52,844 nt of DNA, from positions 1 to 52,844 of the forward strand of contig NZ_JAPRAQ010000038.1 in assembly GCF_029989365.1 (NCBI RefSeq), written 5' to 3'. Made by a program: the position numbers and the translations under genes. Position 1 is the stretch's first letter; each line of letters starts with the position of its first letter. Positions 28,093 to 37,878 of this stretch are shown one piece after another. The notes under the pieces were generated by a model. It did no database searches. It saw only the letters and a list, made by a program, of their open reading frames with translations, and had not been told where the DNA came from. The stretch comes from Bradyrhizobium sp. Arg816. Its GTDB lineage: Bacteria; Pseudomonadota; Alphaproteobacteria; Rhizobiales; Xanthobacteraceae.

Positions 28093-28983
28093 TTATTTGT
28101 ACTCGCGCTCAGTCCACCAAGGAAAATGATCTGGCATGTCGGCCGACACCTTACTCCTGAACACCGCCGGCCGCTTCTCCAGAAATGCCATCACGCCCTC
28201 TCGAGCATCGGCCGAACGGCCGAGTGTATAGCTTACGCGGCTATCAATCTTGTGGGCTTCCATAGGATCATCGGCGCCTAGCATACGCCACATCATCTGC
28301 CGGATCAGCGCGATCGATACTGACGGGGTCTTCTCAGCGATGTCGCGGCCAATCACCCGGGCCGTCGCGAGCAGTTGATCGGGCGGCACTACTTTGCTAA
28401 CTAGCCGCCCAGCAAGCGCTTCCTGCGCCGTGAAGACGCGCCCGCTGTAACACCACTCTAGCGCCTGCGCGATGCCGACAATGCGCGGGAGGAACCAGCT
28501 CGCGGCCGCGTCCGGTACGATCCCACGCTGCGAAAAAACAAAGCCAAAGCGCGCGGCTTCAGAAGCAATGCGGATGTCCATCGCGATCTGCATAGTGACC
28601 CCAACGCCGACGGCCGGTCCGTTTACTGCGGCTATTATGGGTTTCATGCATTTGAAGATCCGTAACGTGAGTTGACCGTGGGCATCGCGAAGCTTCGGAT
28701 CCCCATAGTCCGCCCTACCATCGGGCATCCGTTTCACCGGCCCGCGCCGCGCATCGCCATTTAATGCGTCGGCTCCCGAGGAAAGATCGGCGCCTGAGCA
28801 AAAGGCGCGGCCTTCGCCGGTCACTATCACCGCGCGTATGTCGTCGTCCTTGTCCGCTCGATCGAACGCGTCGATCAACTCCCGTCCCATGGTGCCAGTC
28901 AAGGCGTTGAGCTTCTCCGGACGGTTCAAGGTAATGGTGAGGATATGCCCGGCAACCTCATATTTAATGGTCTCGTATGGCAA
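28093..28983 (-). CDS. Enoyl-CoA hydratase/isomerase family protein (paralogue 2), TTG start
   Basis: The 296-aa protein is a close paralogue of 18024-18911; most residues are shared, including GRAFCSGADLSSGADAL, GVGVTMQIAMDIRIASEAAR, FGFVFSQRGIVPDAAASWFL and the C-terminal PWWTEREYK. The active-site loop reads PDAAASWFLPR here versus PEAASSWFLPR in paralogue 1, so the acidic residue differs in length. The start codon is TTG (28981-28983) with AGGA 8 nt upstream, where the paralogue has ATG after a strong AGGAGGG. Weaker translation is expected. It heads the run hydratase > racemase > M24 peptidase. Confidence 0.9.
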   Translation of the reverse strand: MPYETIKYEVAGHILTITLNRPEKLNALTGTMGRELIDAFDRADKDDDIRAVIVTGEGRAFCSGADLSSGADALNGDARRGPVKRMPDGRADYGDPKLRDAHGQLTLRIFKCMKPIIAAVNGPAVGVGVTMQIAMDIRIASEAARFGFVFSQRGIVPDAAASWFLPRIVGIAQALEWCYSGRVFTAQEALAGRLVSKVVPPDQLLATARVIGRDIAEKTPSVSIALIRQMMWRMLGADDPMEAHKIDSRVSYTLGRSADAREGVMAFLEKRPAVFRSKVSADMPDHFPWWTEREYK

Positions 28984-29215
28984 CAGCGTTTCCTTTTACA
29001 GTTCTGGATGGACAAGGGCTTCCGAGGCGCGCCTCTCAGAGGTAACTCCTTCGCTTAGCCCAGAACTGCAAAGCGTGAACCTACCAAAGCTGGTATCATT
29101 CTGGAGTATGCATATTCCTATGATCTAAACGCACCATCGATCTCAGGCCTTCGCAAAGCGGTTTCAAGTTGAATGAAACGGAGGAGTCTTCGCAAGAATG
29201 ACTAAAGGGTGGCCC

Positions 29216-29755
29216 TTAGCTACGCCGGTGGCGGAGAATGTTAATTTCGGAGAGGCGAAGGAAGAGCTGTTGCGGCTTTTCTGCGCCTGGGGAATCGACG
29301 GACCTCCTACTGTGTCTCAGTAGAGCTTTTTCGAGACGGCCTGCTTCACGCCGCGACAACGAGAATGTTCGCTGTAGAGGGGCGAGCTGAATGACAAGTC
29401 CCGCGTGCTTCGCGGCCAATGCCCCCAGATCGTCGGCCAGGAAGTAATTTCCGAGCCCATCAGGCGCACCGACGCGCACCGTCCCGGTGATCGCTGCGGC
29501 TGCAACTCCGACGCTGGATCCTACTTTTAGTAATTCACTCTCAACTCGCTCGGCCACGAGGGCCAACGCCTCGCCCGCGGACGTCCGCGTGCAGCCTGCT
29601 GTGTGTCGCTCGATCAACTTAGCATGAAACTGGATACCAACGCCGTGAGCTGCCGCGCTACCCGTAGCACAATTCAATCTTAGGCTCTTTGAGGCCTTCA
29701 GGATCTGCCCAGCGCGCGCGGCCTCGAGAAATATCCGGACCCGTTCCCAATCCAT
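29216..29755 (-). pseudogene. LysR-family regulator, frameshifted and truncated
   Basis: The N-terminus is LysR-like (MDWERVRIFLEAARAGQILK), but the recognition helix region is scrambled by compensating frame changes (NCATGSAAAHGVGIQ where a T/S-V-S-R-R-L pattern is expected). FHAKLIERHTAGCTRTSAGE, then GTVRVGAPDGLGNYFLADD restore the family pattern into the effector domain. After LQRTFSLSRREAG the frame is lost, so only half the effector domain exists (180 codons versus about 300). DNA binding is probably destroyed. It is divergent from the mmsA remnant, which it may once have controlled. Confidence 0.8.
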
Positions 29756-29854
29756 TGACTATACTTTCTGCACCACGGAGTCGCAAATTCGGCGATTGAT
29801 GCTCATTTTTATGCGGCCTCATATCGGATCCGGTCAAACATAGAGGGGAGTCGA

Positions 29855-31710
29855 ATGTCTGCCACCATTTTGAATTTTATCAACGGCGAACTGGTGCGGA
29901 GCCCAAGCTCCCGCACATTCCCCCTATACAATCCTGCAACCGGCGAGCAGACAGAAACGCTCGGATTGGCTTCGACGAAGACATCCAATCGGTAAGGCGT
30001 TTCCTACTCGGGCGAATGCCCCCGCTCCGACGGGCTCGCATTCTGAACCGTTTTTGCGGATCACCGAGGATCGTATCGATGATCTCGCTCAAATCATCTC
30101 CGCCGAGCATGGTAAATTCTCTCTGACGCCAAAGGCGAAATCCAGCGCGGCATGGAGGTGGTGGAGTTCGCAACAGGTGCGCCACAGCTCCTGAAGGGAG
30201 AAGTCACCGAGAATGTCGGCACGCGCGTCGACAGCCATTCGTTGCGTCAACCGCTCGGTGTCGTCGCCGGCATCACACCCTTCAATTTCGCCGTGATGGT
30301 TCCGATGTGGATGTCTCCGGTTACCGTCGCTTGCGGAAATAGCTTCATCCTAAAGCCTTGAGAGCGCGATCCTTCGGCCTCTCTCGTGCTCGCGCACTGG
30401 TTGAAGGAGCCCGGACTGCCCGACCGAGTGTTCAACGTCGTGCAAGGCGACAAAGGGGCAGTCGATGCAACTGATCCTGACATCGTGGCTGTGAGCTTTG
30501 TCGGCTCCACGCCAGTTGCCCGTTATATCTACGAGACGGCCGCGCAGCATGGGAAGCGTTGTCAATCACTCGGCGGCGCGAAGAACCATATGATTGTCAT
30601 GCCGGATGCAGACATGGATCAGGCGGTCGACGCTCTAGAGATGTAATTGGCGCATTCCTCAGGGGTAAAGAGATTTAAGGTGCGGCCGATGAGGTCGCAG
30701 AGGGCATTGACGGTCCGAGCCTGGGCTTGTCGCAACAATTCTTTGAGTTTGGCGAAGGCCATCTCGATCGGATTGAGATCAGGCCTGTAGGGCGGCAGGA
30801 ATAGCAGGTGTGCGCCGGCGCTGGCGATGAGACGTGCGGCCGCTTCATTCTTATGGCTCGACAGGTTGTCGAGGATTACCGTGTCTCCTTGGCGCAGCAC
30901 CGGGACGAGGATCTGCTCGACATAGGCGAAGAAGCACTCGGCGTTGATGGGCCCATCGAGCACAAAGCGCGCGATCAGCCCCTCGCGGGTCAGGCCGGCA
31001 AGGAACGTCGACGTCTTCCAATGTCCGTGCGGCGATGGCCCAAGGCACGTTCGCCGACGTTGGCCCAAGGCGTAACGACGCGTCATCGCCGTTGTTGTCC
31101 AGGTCTCGTCGAGGAAGATAAGCCGACCGCCAAGGCTGGTTTGCGTGCAGCGCCACGCTTGGCGGCGCTCAACGACGTCGCGACGATCCTGTTCGTTGGC
31201 GTGCACGGTTTTTTTGAAGCTGATCCCTTCGCCCGCATAGAAGCGCGACAGCATTTGGCGCCGGAAGTCGCGCTCATCCACGACAATCTTCGCGCCTTCT
31301 TCGAGGCCGGAATCAATGTAGCCACGGACCTACTTTCTTGGCGGCACTTTGTTTGACCACGTAAAAACCGATATGAAGATCTACCGCGAGGAAATCTTCG
31401 CGCCCAGTGCTCGCGGTCGTCCGCGCAAATTCTTATGGCGAGGCCGCGGCGATGATCAATAAGCACGAGTTTGGCAACGGCACCGCGATCTTCACGAGAG
31501 ACGCCGATGAGGCGCAAGGGGTTTGCGCGCCAGATTAAGGCTGGAATGGTCGGCATCAATGTTCCGATTCCTGTGCCGATGGCGTTCCATTCATTTGGCG
31601 GTTGGGTCCCGAAGGCGTTCGCTTTTATACCAGGCTAAAGATGATCACCACGCGGTGGCCGACCGGCATTCGCGCCCGCGCAGAGTTCGTGATACCGACG
31701 ATGAGCTATC
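29855..31710 (+). pseudogene. mmsA: Methylmalonate-semialdehyde dehydrogenase, interrupted and deleted
   Basis: After AGGGGAG, ATG 29855 opens LNFINGELVRSPSSRTFPLY with NPATGEQ. A frameshift follows, and then 30152-30640 holds GEVTENVGTRVDSHSLRQPL, GVVAGITPFNFAVMVPMWM and VSFVGSTPVARYIYETAA up to PDADMDQAVDAL. Just before the catalytic-cysteine region (GSAGERCM in the family) the gene is broken by an inverted IS630-containing segment. It resumes at about 31330 with YFLGGTLFDHVKTDMKIYRE and, across further shifts, GPEGVRFYTRLKMITTRWPT to about 31710. The catalytic Cys and over 100 residues are missing. The family converts methylmalonate or malonate semialdehyde to acyl-CoA. Confidence 0.9.
30646..31280 (-). 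pseudogene. IS630-family transposase fragment within an inverted segment of mmsA
   Basis: The minus strand encodes FKKTVHANEQDRRDVVERR, the first catalytic Asp in LIFLDETWTTTAMTRRY, the second in TVILDNLSSHKNEAAARLI and the Glu in YRPDLNPIEMAFAKLKELL, then FTPEECANYI, where it runs into mmsA sequence. It lacks the N-terminal DNA-binding part and the last residues, so it is an element fragment. It is of the same DETW type as the one at 7.3-8.15 kb but diverged. On its upstream side the minus-strand frame continues from mmsA-derived sequence (see findings). Confidence 0.85.
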
Positions 31711-31889
31711 TGTTCCTTCGCGGCGCGGGGCCGTAGATTGCTCTACGGCCTCTGCGCTTTACCTGTATTATCGCTGGCAAGGGAAACTCACTCTGGGCTA
31801 CTATGCGGTCACCCCACCTAACCGCTGCTACCTGGCAAATCTTCGCCTCAGCAGAATGAACTAGACAGCTCCATCTTTAACCGCGGAGC

Positions 31890-33390
31890 TTGTTTGGTCC
31901 AAAGGCTCGCCATTTAGCGCTTCATTCTGATGCTCTTGCCGTTGATTACATCTTGTCTCACTCTCAGCCACCTCACAAAGTGACCGATCCGAGCTGCCCC
32001 GGCGAGGAGCCGCAAGCCTGCGGATTTCCGCTGGGGTGTAGCGATCGTAGACGTTCTGATTCTTGCGGCCAACCACGTGTTCGGCGCTGAAGGTGCCCTG
32101 AAACTCCTCGACGCAAACTGAGGATACCAGTTCACGCAGGGCCGCTTCGAATGCGGCGTCTGCGAGGCGCGGATCATCCTTGGCGGGGATGAGATTGAAA
32201 TGCACACTGCCGTCTCCAATGGGGCCGAAATCGCAAATGTTGACATTCGGAAAGCGCGCCGGCATTTCAGCCTTCATACGCGCAAGGACCTCATTATGTC
32301 GCCCCGCCGGAAGGATAGATCGAACGCGATGAGCCGGCCGGCGTGTTTAACCCCTTCCGACAATGCGTGACGGAGCGTCCAGGTCTCGTGCCGCGGGCCA
32401 ACATACGCATCGAGAAATAGTGCTTCCTCCCTATGCCATATGGTGGCCAGAACCACTTCTAGAGCAATCTCTAGCTGTTATTCACCGTCACGCGGCGCGT
32501 TGGTGCGCGAGATTTCGGCGAGGATCATGAACTCGCGCACGATTCCGCCAGGGAACGGATTGCGCAGAGAGGAAAGATGGCCGAGTGCTGCCCGTACCGC
32601 GTTACCGGACATCCCTTCAAATGCCGAGAGATAAGAGCCCAGCGCCTTTCCGGTGAAGACGGTATCAGAAGGGCCGTCGCCGACTGTCGCGGCAGAGGCT
32701 CGGAGTTGAGAACGCATTCGGTAACAACGCCGAACGCTCCGGACGTGTCGACAATGAGGCTGTCCAGTCGACCCCGGTATCGTTTTTGCGAAGGGGCGAG
32801 GAAAGGTTGAGCACGGCCCCTGCCGCGTCGGCGAGCACCACTACAATCCCTAGGGTATTGGGACGCACATCGCCATGGCGCAGAAAACGCGAGTCGCCGG
32901 TATCGGTGGCTATCATGCCGCCGAGTCTCGGGTCAGCGCCGAGGTCAATTGGAAAGAATAGGCCGTGCTCTTGCAGCTTGGCATTCAGATCAGAAAGACG
33001 CATCCCCGCGCCCACCCGCACGGTGCGGTTTAGGCGGTCGAACCCGAAACCGGCCGCCATACGATCGAGGCTAAGTACGGCTTGCGTGCCGCTAGTATCG
33101 GGTGTCGAGCCCGATACTAGGCCGGTGTTGCCAGATCGAGGGATGAGAGCCACGCCATTCTGCACGGGTACCAACCGACAACAGCTGAGACCTCGGTGGT
33201 AGACGAGGGGCACACGACGAAAGCAGCTTTGCCTTTATCATAGCGCGCCCCGGTCTCGTAAGCGACCATATAGGTTGGCTCGATGAGAAGGCCTTCTCAC
33301 CCGCAAGCTTGCGCAACTCCTCGATATGGGCCTCCTTGATCATAGAGCGTTTGTCGGCTTCGCCTCTTGGATGCCGGGACGCGGGCTCGT
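31890..33390 (-). pseudogene. FAD-linked oxidase (GlcD/D-2-hydroxyacid dehydrogenase type), frameshifted
   Basis: Minus-strand pieces in order are EAHIEELRKLAGEKAF (about 33310), then the FAD-binding region VQNGVALIPRSGNTGLVSGS with TPDTSGTQAVLSLDRMAAG and GADPRLGGMIATDTGDSRFL (32665-33170). They end with the C-terminal cap and FAD-linked domain PNVNICDFGPIGDGSVHFNL and GTFSAEHVVGRKNQNVYDRY (31920-32270). At least four frame breaks occur and the middle (about 32280-32660) is short. These enzymes oxidise D-lactate, glycolate or D-2-hydroxyglutarate. The gene is dead. It is convergent with the mmsA remnant. Confidence 0.85.
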
Positions 33391-33524
33391 GTTTAGGATC
33401 GCTCGTTGTCAGAATAGCTAAGCCGCACCAGGCTCCGAACCCGATTTTGTGTTAATGCCTGGACCCGCAGGCATCGGCAATGCAGGAGAAGATCGGCTCG
33501 AATGCCGCTAAGAGGGGCCCAATG

Positions 33525-34937
33525 TTACACAACGGTCTCCAAAACCCGAAGGTAAGCACCTTGGCCGAGCAGAGTTTTCTGAATATCACGAACGGGCACT
33601 TCGGATGGTGTCATACCGCCATTCGCTGCAAGCCCTGCTGCTACTCCCGCCGCGTGCCCGGTCAACCAGCATTGCGGTATTTCGCGCATGAACGTGTGCG
33701 ACGACGCGTCAGATGACATGTGCCGGCCGGCAACGATGAGTCCGAGTGTGCCTCGCGGCAGAAGACTGCGATACGGGACGGACACCGGATCGAATCTTGG
33801 GCCGAGGCTCGGGCTTATGGCGATTTCATCCGGATGAACGACTCCGTTTCGCCAGTCCTCGCGCGTCATAACGCTCTGGCCGAGAAGACGACGGGTCTGA
33901 CGAACACCGATCTGCGGAGCGGTCAGCACGACCCAAGCATCCTTGAACCCAGGCGCATTCGCCTTGTACCAGGCGAGCATCTCCATCATCTTGTCGCGAG
34001 ATCGCAGCTCGACTTCCGTGAGGTCCTCGATGTCCAAGCCGCTATATCCCGACCAGCGGGGGCCCATAAAGACGGCGATATCGTTGCGCCAAGCCGCGTT
34101 TGGCAATTCGTATAGCCCGAGCTCACGCCGTGCCCGAGAGGCAAACTCTGAAAACTGGGCCGAACGGTGGAATGCCAGCCAAGCCTCGTTGTCTACGCCA
34201 GCCCACAGCCATGACGTATTTATGCAGTGGTGCATATTGCTGGCTTCAATGTCGGATGCTGAGGCTTCGCCGGCGTCGGCGAAGATGTCTCCATCCCCTG
34301 TGGTATCGATGACAACCTTGGCAGTTACAGCAAACCGTCCCTGCTTGCTTTCGAATACGATGCCGTTGATGCGGCCGTCCTGGACGATCGCCGATGATGC
34401 CCAAACGTGGAAAAGCGGCTTGACTCCGGCTTCTCGTATCGCCTGGAGTGAGACAGTCTTGAGCGCTTCCGGATCAATCATTGGCGAATGCGTGACTATG
34501 CCGTGAAATGCCGCAATGCGCGGTTTCCAAACCGCAACATGCTCGGCCGCGCGGGTGCCCCAGATGGACTGACCGGGCCCCAGTACGGCATCCTTGGGCA
34601 GACGGTCAAGCAGCTCGCGCCCGAGCCCAGCAATCAAGAGCCGACCGTCCCAATCGGACATTCGATCGATCCAGATGACCAGCCCCCCCGTCGAAAGGCC
34701 TCCCAAATGGTTGTACCGCTCGGCGAGCATGACGTTTGCGCCAAGACGGCCAGCGGCAATCGCTGCCGCGGTGCCGGCCGGCCCGCCCCCAACGACCAGA
34801 ACGTCAACTGCATGGCGAACAGGAATCTGCCGCGGTGCCTCACTCACCATGCCGAAAATCTTGCGCTCGCGCCGCTCGTGTCCCGCGTTGACTTCTGCCG
34901 AATAGCATTCGGCGGCATCATCCATCGGCTCGTACAT
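33525..34937 (-). CDS. FAD-dependent oxidoreductase
   Basis: The product of about 470 aa has an N-terminal Rossmann FAD motif, VDVLVVGGGPAGTAAAIAAG, and the acidic residue in MLAERYNHLGGLSTGG. A second nucleotide-contact region is KVVIDTTGDGDIFADAGE, and the C-terminal FAD contact is GTLGLIVAGRHMSSDASSHT with HAAGVAAGLAA. The layout is that of the FAD_oxidored (PF12831) group, whose members oxidise diverse substrates; the specific substrate is not visible. ATG 34937 follows GGGGAGG at about 11 nt; ATG 34925 and 34976 are alternatives. It lies downstream of collapsed module copy 2 on the same strand. It looks intact. Confidence 0.85.
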   Translation of the reverse strand: MYEPMDDAAECYSAEVNAGHERRERKIFGMVSEAPRQIPVRHAVDVLVVGGGPAGTAAAIAAGRLGANVMLAERYNHLGGLSTGGLVIWIDRMSDWDGRLLIAGLGRELLDRLPKDAVLGPGQSIWGTRAAEHVAVWKPRIAAFHGIVTHSPMIDPEALKTVSLQAIREAGVKPLFHVWASSAIVQDGRINGIVFESKQGRFAVTAKVVIDTTGDGDIFADAGEASASDIEASNMHHCINTSWLWAGVDNEAWLAFHRSAQFSEFASRARRELGLYELPNAAWRNDIAVFMGPRWSGYSGLDIEDLTEVELRSRDKMMEMLAWYKANAPGFKDAWVVLTAPQIGVRQTRRLLGQSVMTREDWRNGVVHPDEIAISPSLGPRFDPVSVPYRSLLPRGTLGLIVAGRHMSSDASSHTFMREIPQCWLTGHAAGVAAGLAANGGMTPSEVPVRDIQKTLLGQGAYLRVLETVV

Positions 34938-35279
34938 TCGTCGGCTCGCCTCCCCGCGCCAGGTAGAAATCCGCACCTGAGATCAGTTTCGGCGCTGCTC
35001 AGCAGCCCGACAGTCTCGAATGTAGAGTAATTTGAACGCCCAACGCTTCGAATTCCAGTCCAGCACCGAAGATTTTCTGCAGAAAAGACGCCTTCATTGC
35101 GGTCTTTGAGCCCCAGGTCGGCTCACCCCCACTCCCTCGAGTTCAGATAACGTAGAGAGGTCATCCCCAACCGAGGCCATCACCAATTCCTTTGCTCCTA
35201 CGAACGTACGTAAACGGCCTTCAGCAACGTGTAGAATTCGCGTGCGTGCTTGCCCTGCTCGCGCGAACCGTAAGAAGAG
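34938..35279. other. Short stretch without recognised gene
   Basis: No recognisable coding sequence. It lies between the FAD oxidoreductase and the aminotransferase remnant of copy 2 and may be decayed aminotransferase DNA. Confidence 0.35.
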
Positions 35280-35375
35280 GCTAGGAAGGTACCGACCGTC
35301 CAGGAATGCCACACCGTCCGGATAGCTGCGGTTGTCGATGTGATTTTTGATCGAGCACATTCACTGGGTTCGTCA
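35280..35375 (-). pseudogene. Class IV aminotransferase, N-terminal fragment (copy 2)
   Basis: The minus strand reads IDNRSYPDGVAFLDGRYLPS, matching VDHRRYPHGVAFMDGQYLPM near the N-terminus of the intact aminotransferase at 39174-40121. Sequence after that is unrelated. It stands in the same place relative to the DppF-type ATPase remnant as in copy 3, immediately downstream. Confidence 0.7.
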
Positions 35376-35439
35376 ACATGGTCGTCATTGCGGTTCCGAG
35401 GAAGTTGCTTGGCCGATATCGTCGGATTTGATTTTTCAC

Positions 35440-36260
35440 GGCAGCGGCACCTACTTCTAGTTTGCCTGCAACAGGAGTGAGCGGAAGATTTGGCCGCTGC
35501 AGCCGGCTGGGCGGCGATGCCTGCGGCCGGAGCGCACACATGACAGGCGACCACGTGCCCATCGGACATTGTCACCAAGGGTTGCACTGCAACGCGGCAA
35601 CGCTCGACCGCGAGCGGACAGCAGGGATGAAAGGTGCAACGTGGGCGGATTGATAGGGCTTGGCACCTCGCCCTCTACCGCCACCTGCAGCCGTATCCGT
35701 GTGGGATCCGGCCTCGGGGCTGCCGCGATAAGCGCCTTCTGCAAAGAGCGCTTCGCAGGGCGCGAACTCCACGATGCGCCCCAAGTACATGACCGCGACG
35801 CGATGACCGATATGCTCCACGACGCCAAGGTCATGTGAGATGAAGATGAAGGCAATGCCCATCTGCTGTTGCAGTTCCATGAGAAGGTTCAGGATCTGTG
35901 CCTGCACCGAGACATCAAGGCTGAGACTGCCTCGTCGGCGATGATGAGCGAGGGCTGTAGCGAAAGCGCCCGCGCGATGCCGAGCCGCTGACCGGCCGAG
36001 AACTCGGACGGAAGCCTGTGCATCTCTCGGGAGACATTCCGACTTTTCGCAGAAGATCGGCGACAAGAGCGTGGCGCTGCTTCCTACTGAGCCGCTCAAA
36101 ATTCTCGACCGGTTCGGTGATGATCTGTCCAACGGTGAGGCGCGGACTCAGCGACGAACAAGGATCCTGAAATATCATCTGCGTCCGCCGCCGCCACGCT
36201 CGAAGCGCATCCCGAGATCGGAGATGTCAGCTCCGTCGATCATCACGTATCCGCACGTCG
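35440..36260 (-). pseudogene. Peptide ABC ATPase, DppF/OppF type, decayed (copy 2)
   Basis: Minus-strand pieces match the intact ATPase at 41084-42136. They are VMIDGADISDLGMR (about 36240), MIFQDPCSSLSPRLTVGQII with ENFERLSRKQRHALVADLLR (35990-36178), and LDVSVQAQILNLLMELQQQM with FIFISHDLGVVEHIGHRVAV and MYLGRIVEFAPCEALFAE (35690-35920). The signature motif region is frameshifted, and Walker A is absent because the 5' part was deleted; the remaining start is fused to a piece of the binding-protein gene. Confidence 0.88.
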
Positions 36261-36261
36261 G

Positions 36262-36370
36262 ACGAGTTTGCGCTCGTAGAAGCGAGGGCATTGATACGGC
36301 AGCGCGGGCGGCAAAACCCGTCTTAATGAGGTCGCGTCGACAACTCCCATTAATCGCTGCTAATCCTGAT
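36262..36370 (-). pseudogene. Binding-protein signal-peptide fragment fused to the ATPase remnant (copy 2)
   Basis: The minus strand reads CRRDLIKTGFAARAAVSMPS followed by LLRAQT, matching the twin-arginine-type leader SRRDLVKTSLAAGAVVSMPS of the intact binding protein at 44973-46577. The following codons jump directly into PTCGYVMIDGADISDLG of the DppF-type gene. The ATG of the intact gene is not conserved here (AATGGGAGT in place of ATGACAATC). Everything between (most of the binding protein, both permeases, one ATPase and Walker A of the other) is deleted. Confidence 0.88.
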
Positions 36371-36474
36371 CCCTCGCTATCTGCTGAGCGAGTCCTGATA
36401 GCACGGAAGCCATAACGCTCTTTTCGCTGGATGATGAAGGTCCTTTTGTCTTTAGACATCTTTCACGTATCTCA

Positions 36475-37878
36475 TCACGTGCAGACCGCCCCCGCCGCCC
36501 GCCTTGGAGGGACAAGGCGCCCGAGCGCACTTTCGAGAACCCGTGCTGTGGACAGGACGGTCATGTCCTTGTAGCGTGCACCGACCAACTGGAGACCAAC
36601 CGGAAGGCCGTTGCTATCCAGTCCACAGGGCAAAGAAGCTGCCGGTTGCTGTGTGAGGTTGAAAGGGAAGGTGAACGGCAACCAATTTTGAACATTATCC
36701 GGCTTATCGAGCCCGACCGGAAAAGGTGCAACAGGCATGGTCGGGGTGATCAGCAGGTCAAATTTCTCATGAAACGCCTCCATTTTAGCGGCAAGTCCAA
36801 CTCGAGCTTCTTGAGCATCAAAATATTCGGAAACCGTGATCGACAAACCTTTTTCAGCCGCCTCCAGAGTGCTTGCCTCCAGCAGGCTATGTTGCTCTTC
36901 GTTTAGTTGGCTAAGGAGCCGAGCGGCAGCCGCACGCCAAAATGTGTTGAACGTTTCCGCAGGATCATCAAAACCTGGATTTATCTCGATCACCTCTGCG
37001 CCGAGGGACTCGATCTTCTGGGCAGCGGCATCAGTAACGCTCAGAATGTCGTTGGACACATTCGCGTACCCGAAGTCTCGGCTATACCCAATTCTCAGTC
37101 CTTTTAATGTCAATGCCAGAGGAACGTCACCGAACGGATATTCCAGCCCGGCGTATCCGTCCCTCGCATCCTTTTGGGCGATAACCCTCATCATAAGCGC
37201 TGCGTCAGCCGCTGTGCGAGTCATCGGGCCGATATGCGAGAGCGTAGTAAATAGGCTTGCCGGCCACTGCGGGACATACCCGAAAGTCGGCTTGAGGCCG
37301 AAGATGCCTGTGAAGCTTGCGGGTATCCGTATTGATCCACCGCCGTCGCTTCCTAGATGCAGACAACCGAGATTTAGTGCCGCGGCAACTGCCGCTCCAC
37401 CGGACGACCCGCCTGGGGTAAGACTTGGATTCCAAGGGTTACGAGTAACTCCGTAAAGCGAACTGTGTGTAACTGCTTGAAAGCCATATTCCGGAGTGGT
37501 GGTCTTTCCCACAATGAGAGCCCCTGCCTCTCGCAGACGCGCAGCGGCCGGAGCATCGGCATCCCACGGTCCGTCACCGCTGGTCGACCTCGATCCCCAA
37601 CGTGTAGGCATTCCGCGACTAAGCATGACGTCCTTTAAAGTTACCGGCACTCCGTCAAGCAAACCGACTGGCTCGCCTCGCATCCAACGCGCTTCTGAGA
37701 GTCGCGCTTGCGCTTTCGTCTGCTCAAAATCGACGAAACAGAATGCGTTGAGCTCGCGATTTGCCTCATCGATGCGCTGCAAGCAGTCATCGATCATCTC
37801 AACAGGAGACAAGTCCCGGCTCTTATAAAGGGCAAGACAGTCTTGTGCGGTAAGATCTGCGATCGGTTTCGTAGACAT
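36475..37878 (-). CDS. Amidase signature family hydrolase (paralogue 1)
   Basis: The 467-aa protein has the complete amidase-signature Ser-cis-Ser-Lys triad: K82 in GVPVTLKDVMLSRG, S158 in TPGGSSGGAAVAAAL and the nucleophile S182 in SDGGGSIRIPASFTGIFGLK. The 24-residue spacing between the two serines is the family norm. It hydrolyses an amide; typical substrates are carboxamides or N-acyl amines, unknown here. No signal peptide is seen, so it is cytoplasmic. It lies directly upstream of the decayed binding-protein gene of copy 2, same strand, which gives the ancestral gene order amidase > ABC transporter. It is an intact paralogue of 49125-50522. Confidence 0.93.
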   Translation of the reverse strand: MSTKPIADLTAQDCLALYKSRDLSPVEMIDDCLQRIDEANRELNAFCFVDFEQTKAQARLSEARWMRGEPVGLLDGVPVTLKDVMLSRGMPTRWGSRSTSGDGPWDADAPAAARLREAGALIVGKTTTPEYGFQAVTHSSLYGVTRNPWNPSLTPGGSSGGAAVAAALNLGCLHLGSDGGGSIRIPASFTGIFGLKPTFGYVPQWPASLFTTLSHIGPMTRTAADAALMMRVIAQKDARDGYAGLEYPFGDVPLALTLKGLRIGYSRDFGYANVSNDILSVTDAAAQKIESLGAEVIEINPGFDDPAETFNTFWRAAAARLLSQLNEEQHSLLEASTLEAAEKGLSITVSEYFDAQEARVGLAAKMEAFHEKFDLLITPTMPVAPFPVGLDKPDNVQNWLPFTFPFNLTQQPAASLPCGLDSNGLPVGLQLVGARYKDMTVLSTARVLESALGRLVPPRRAAGAVCT

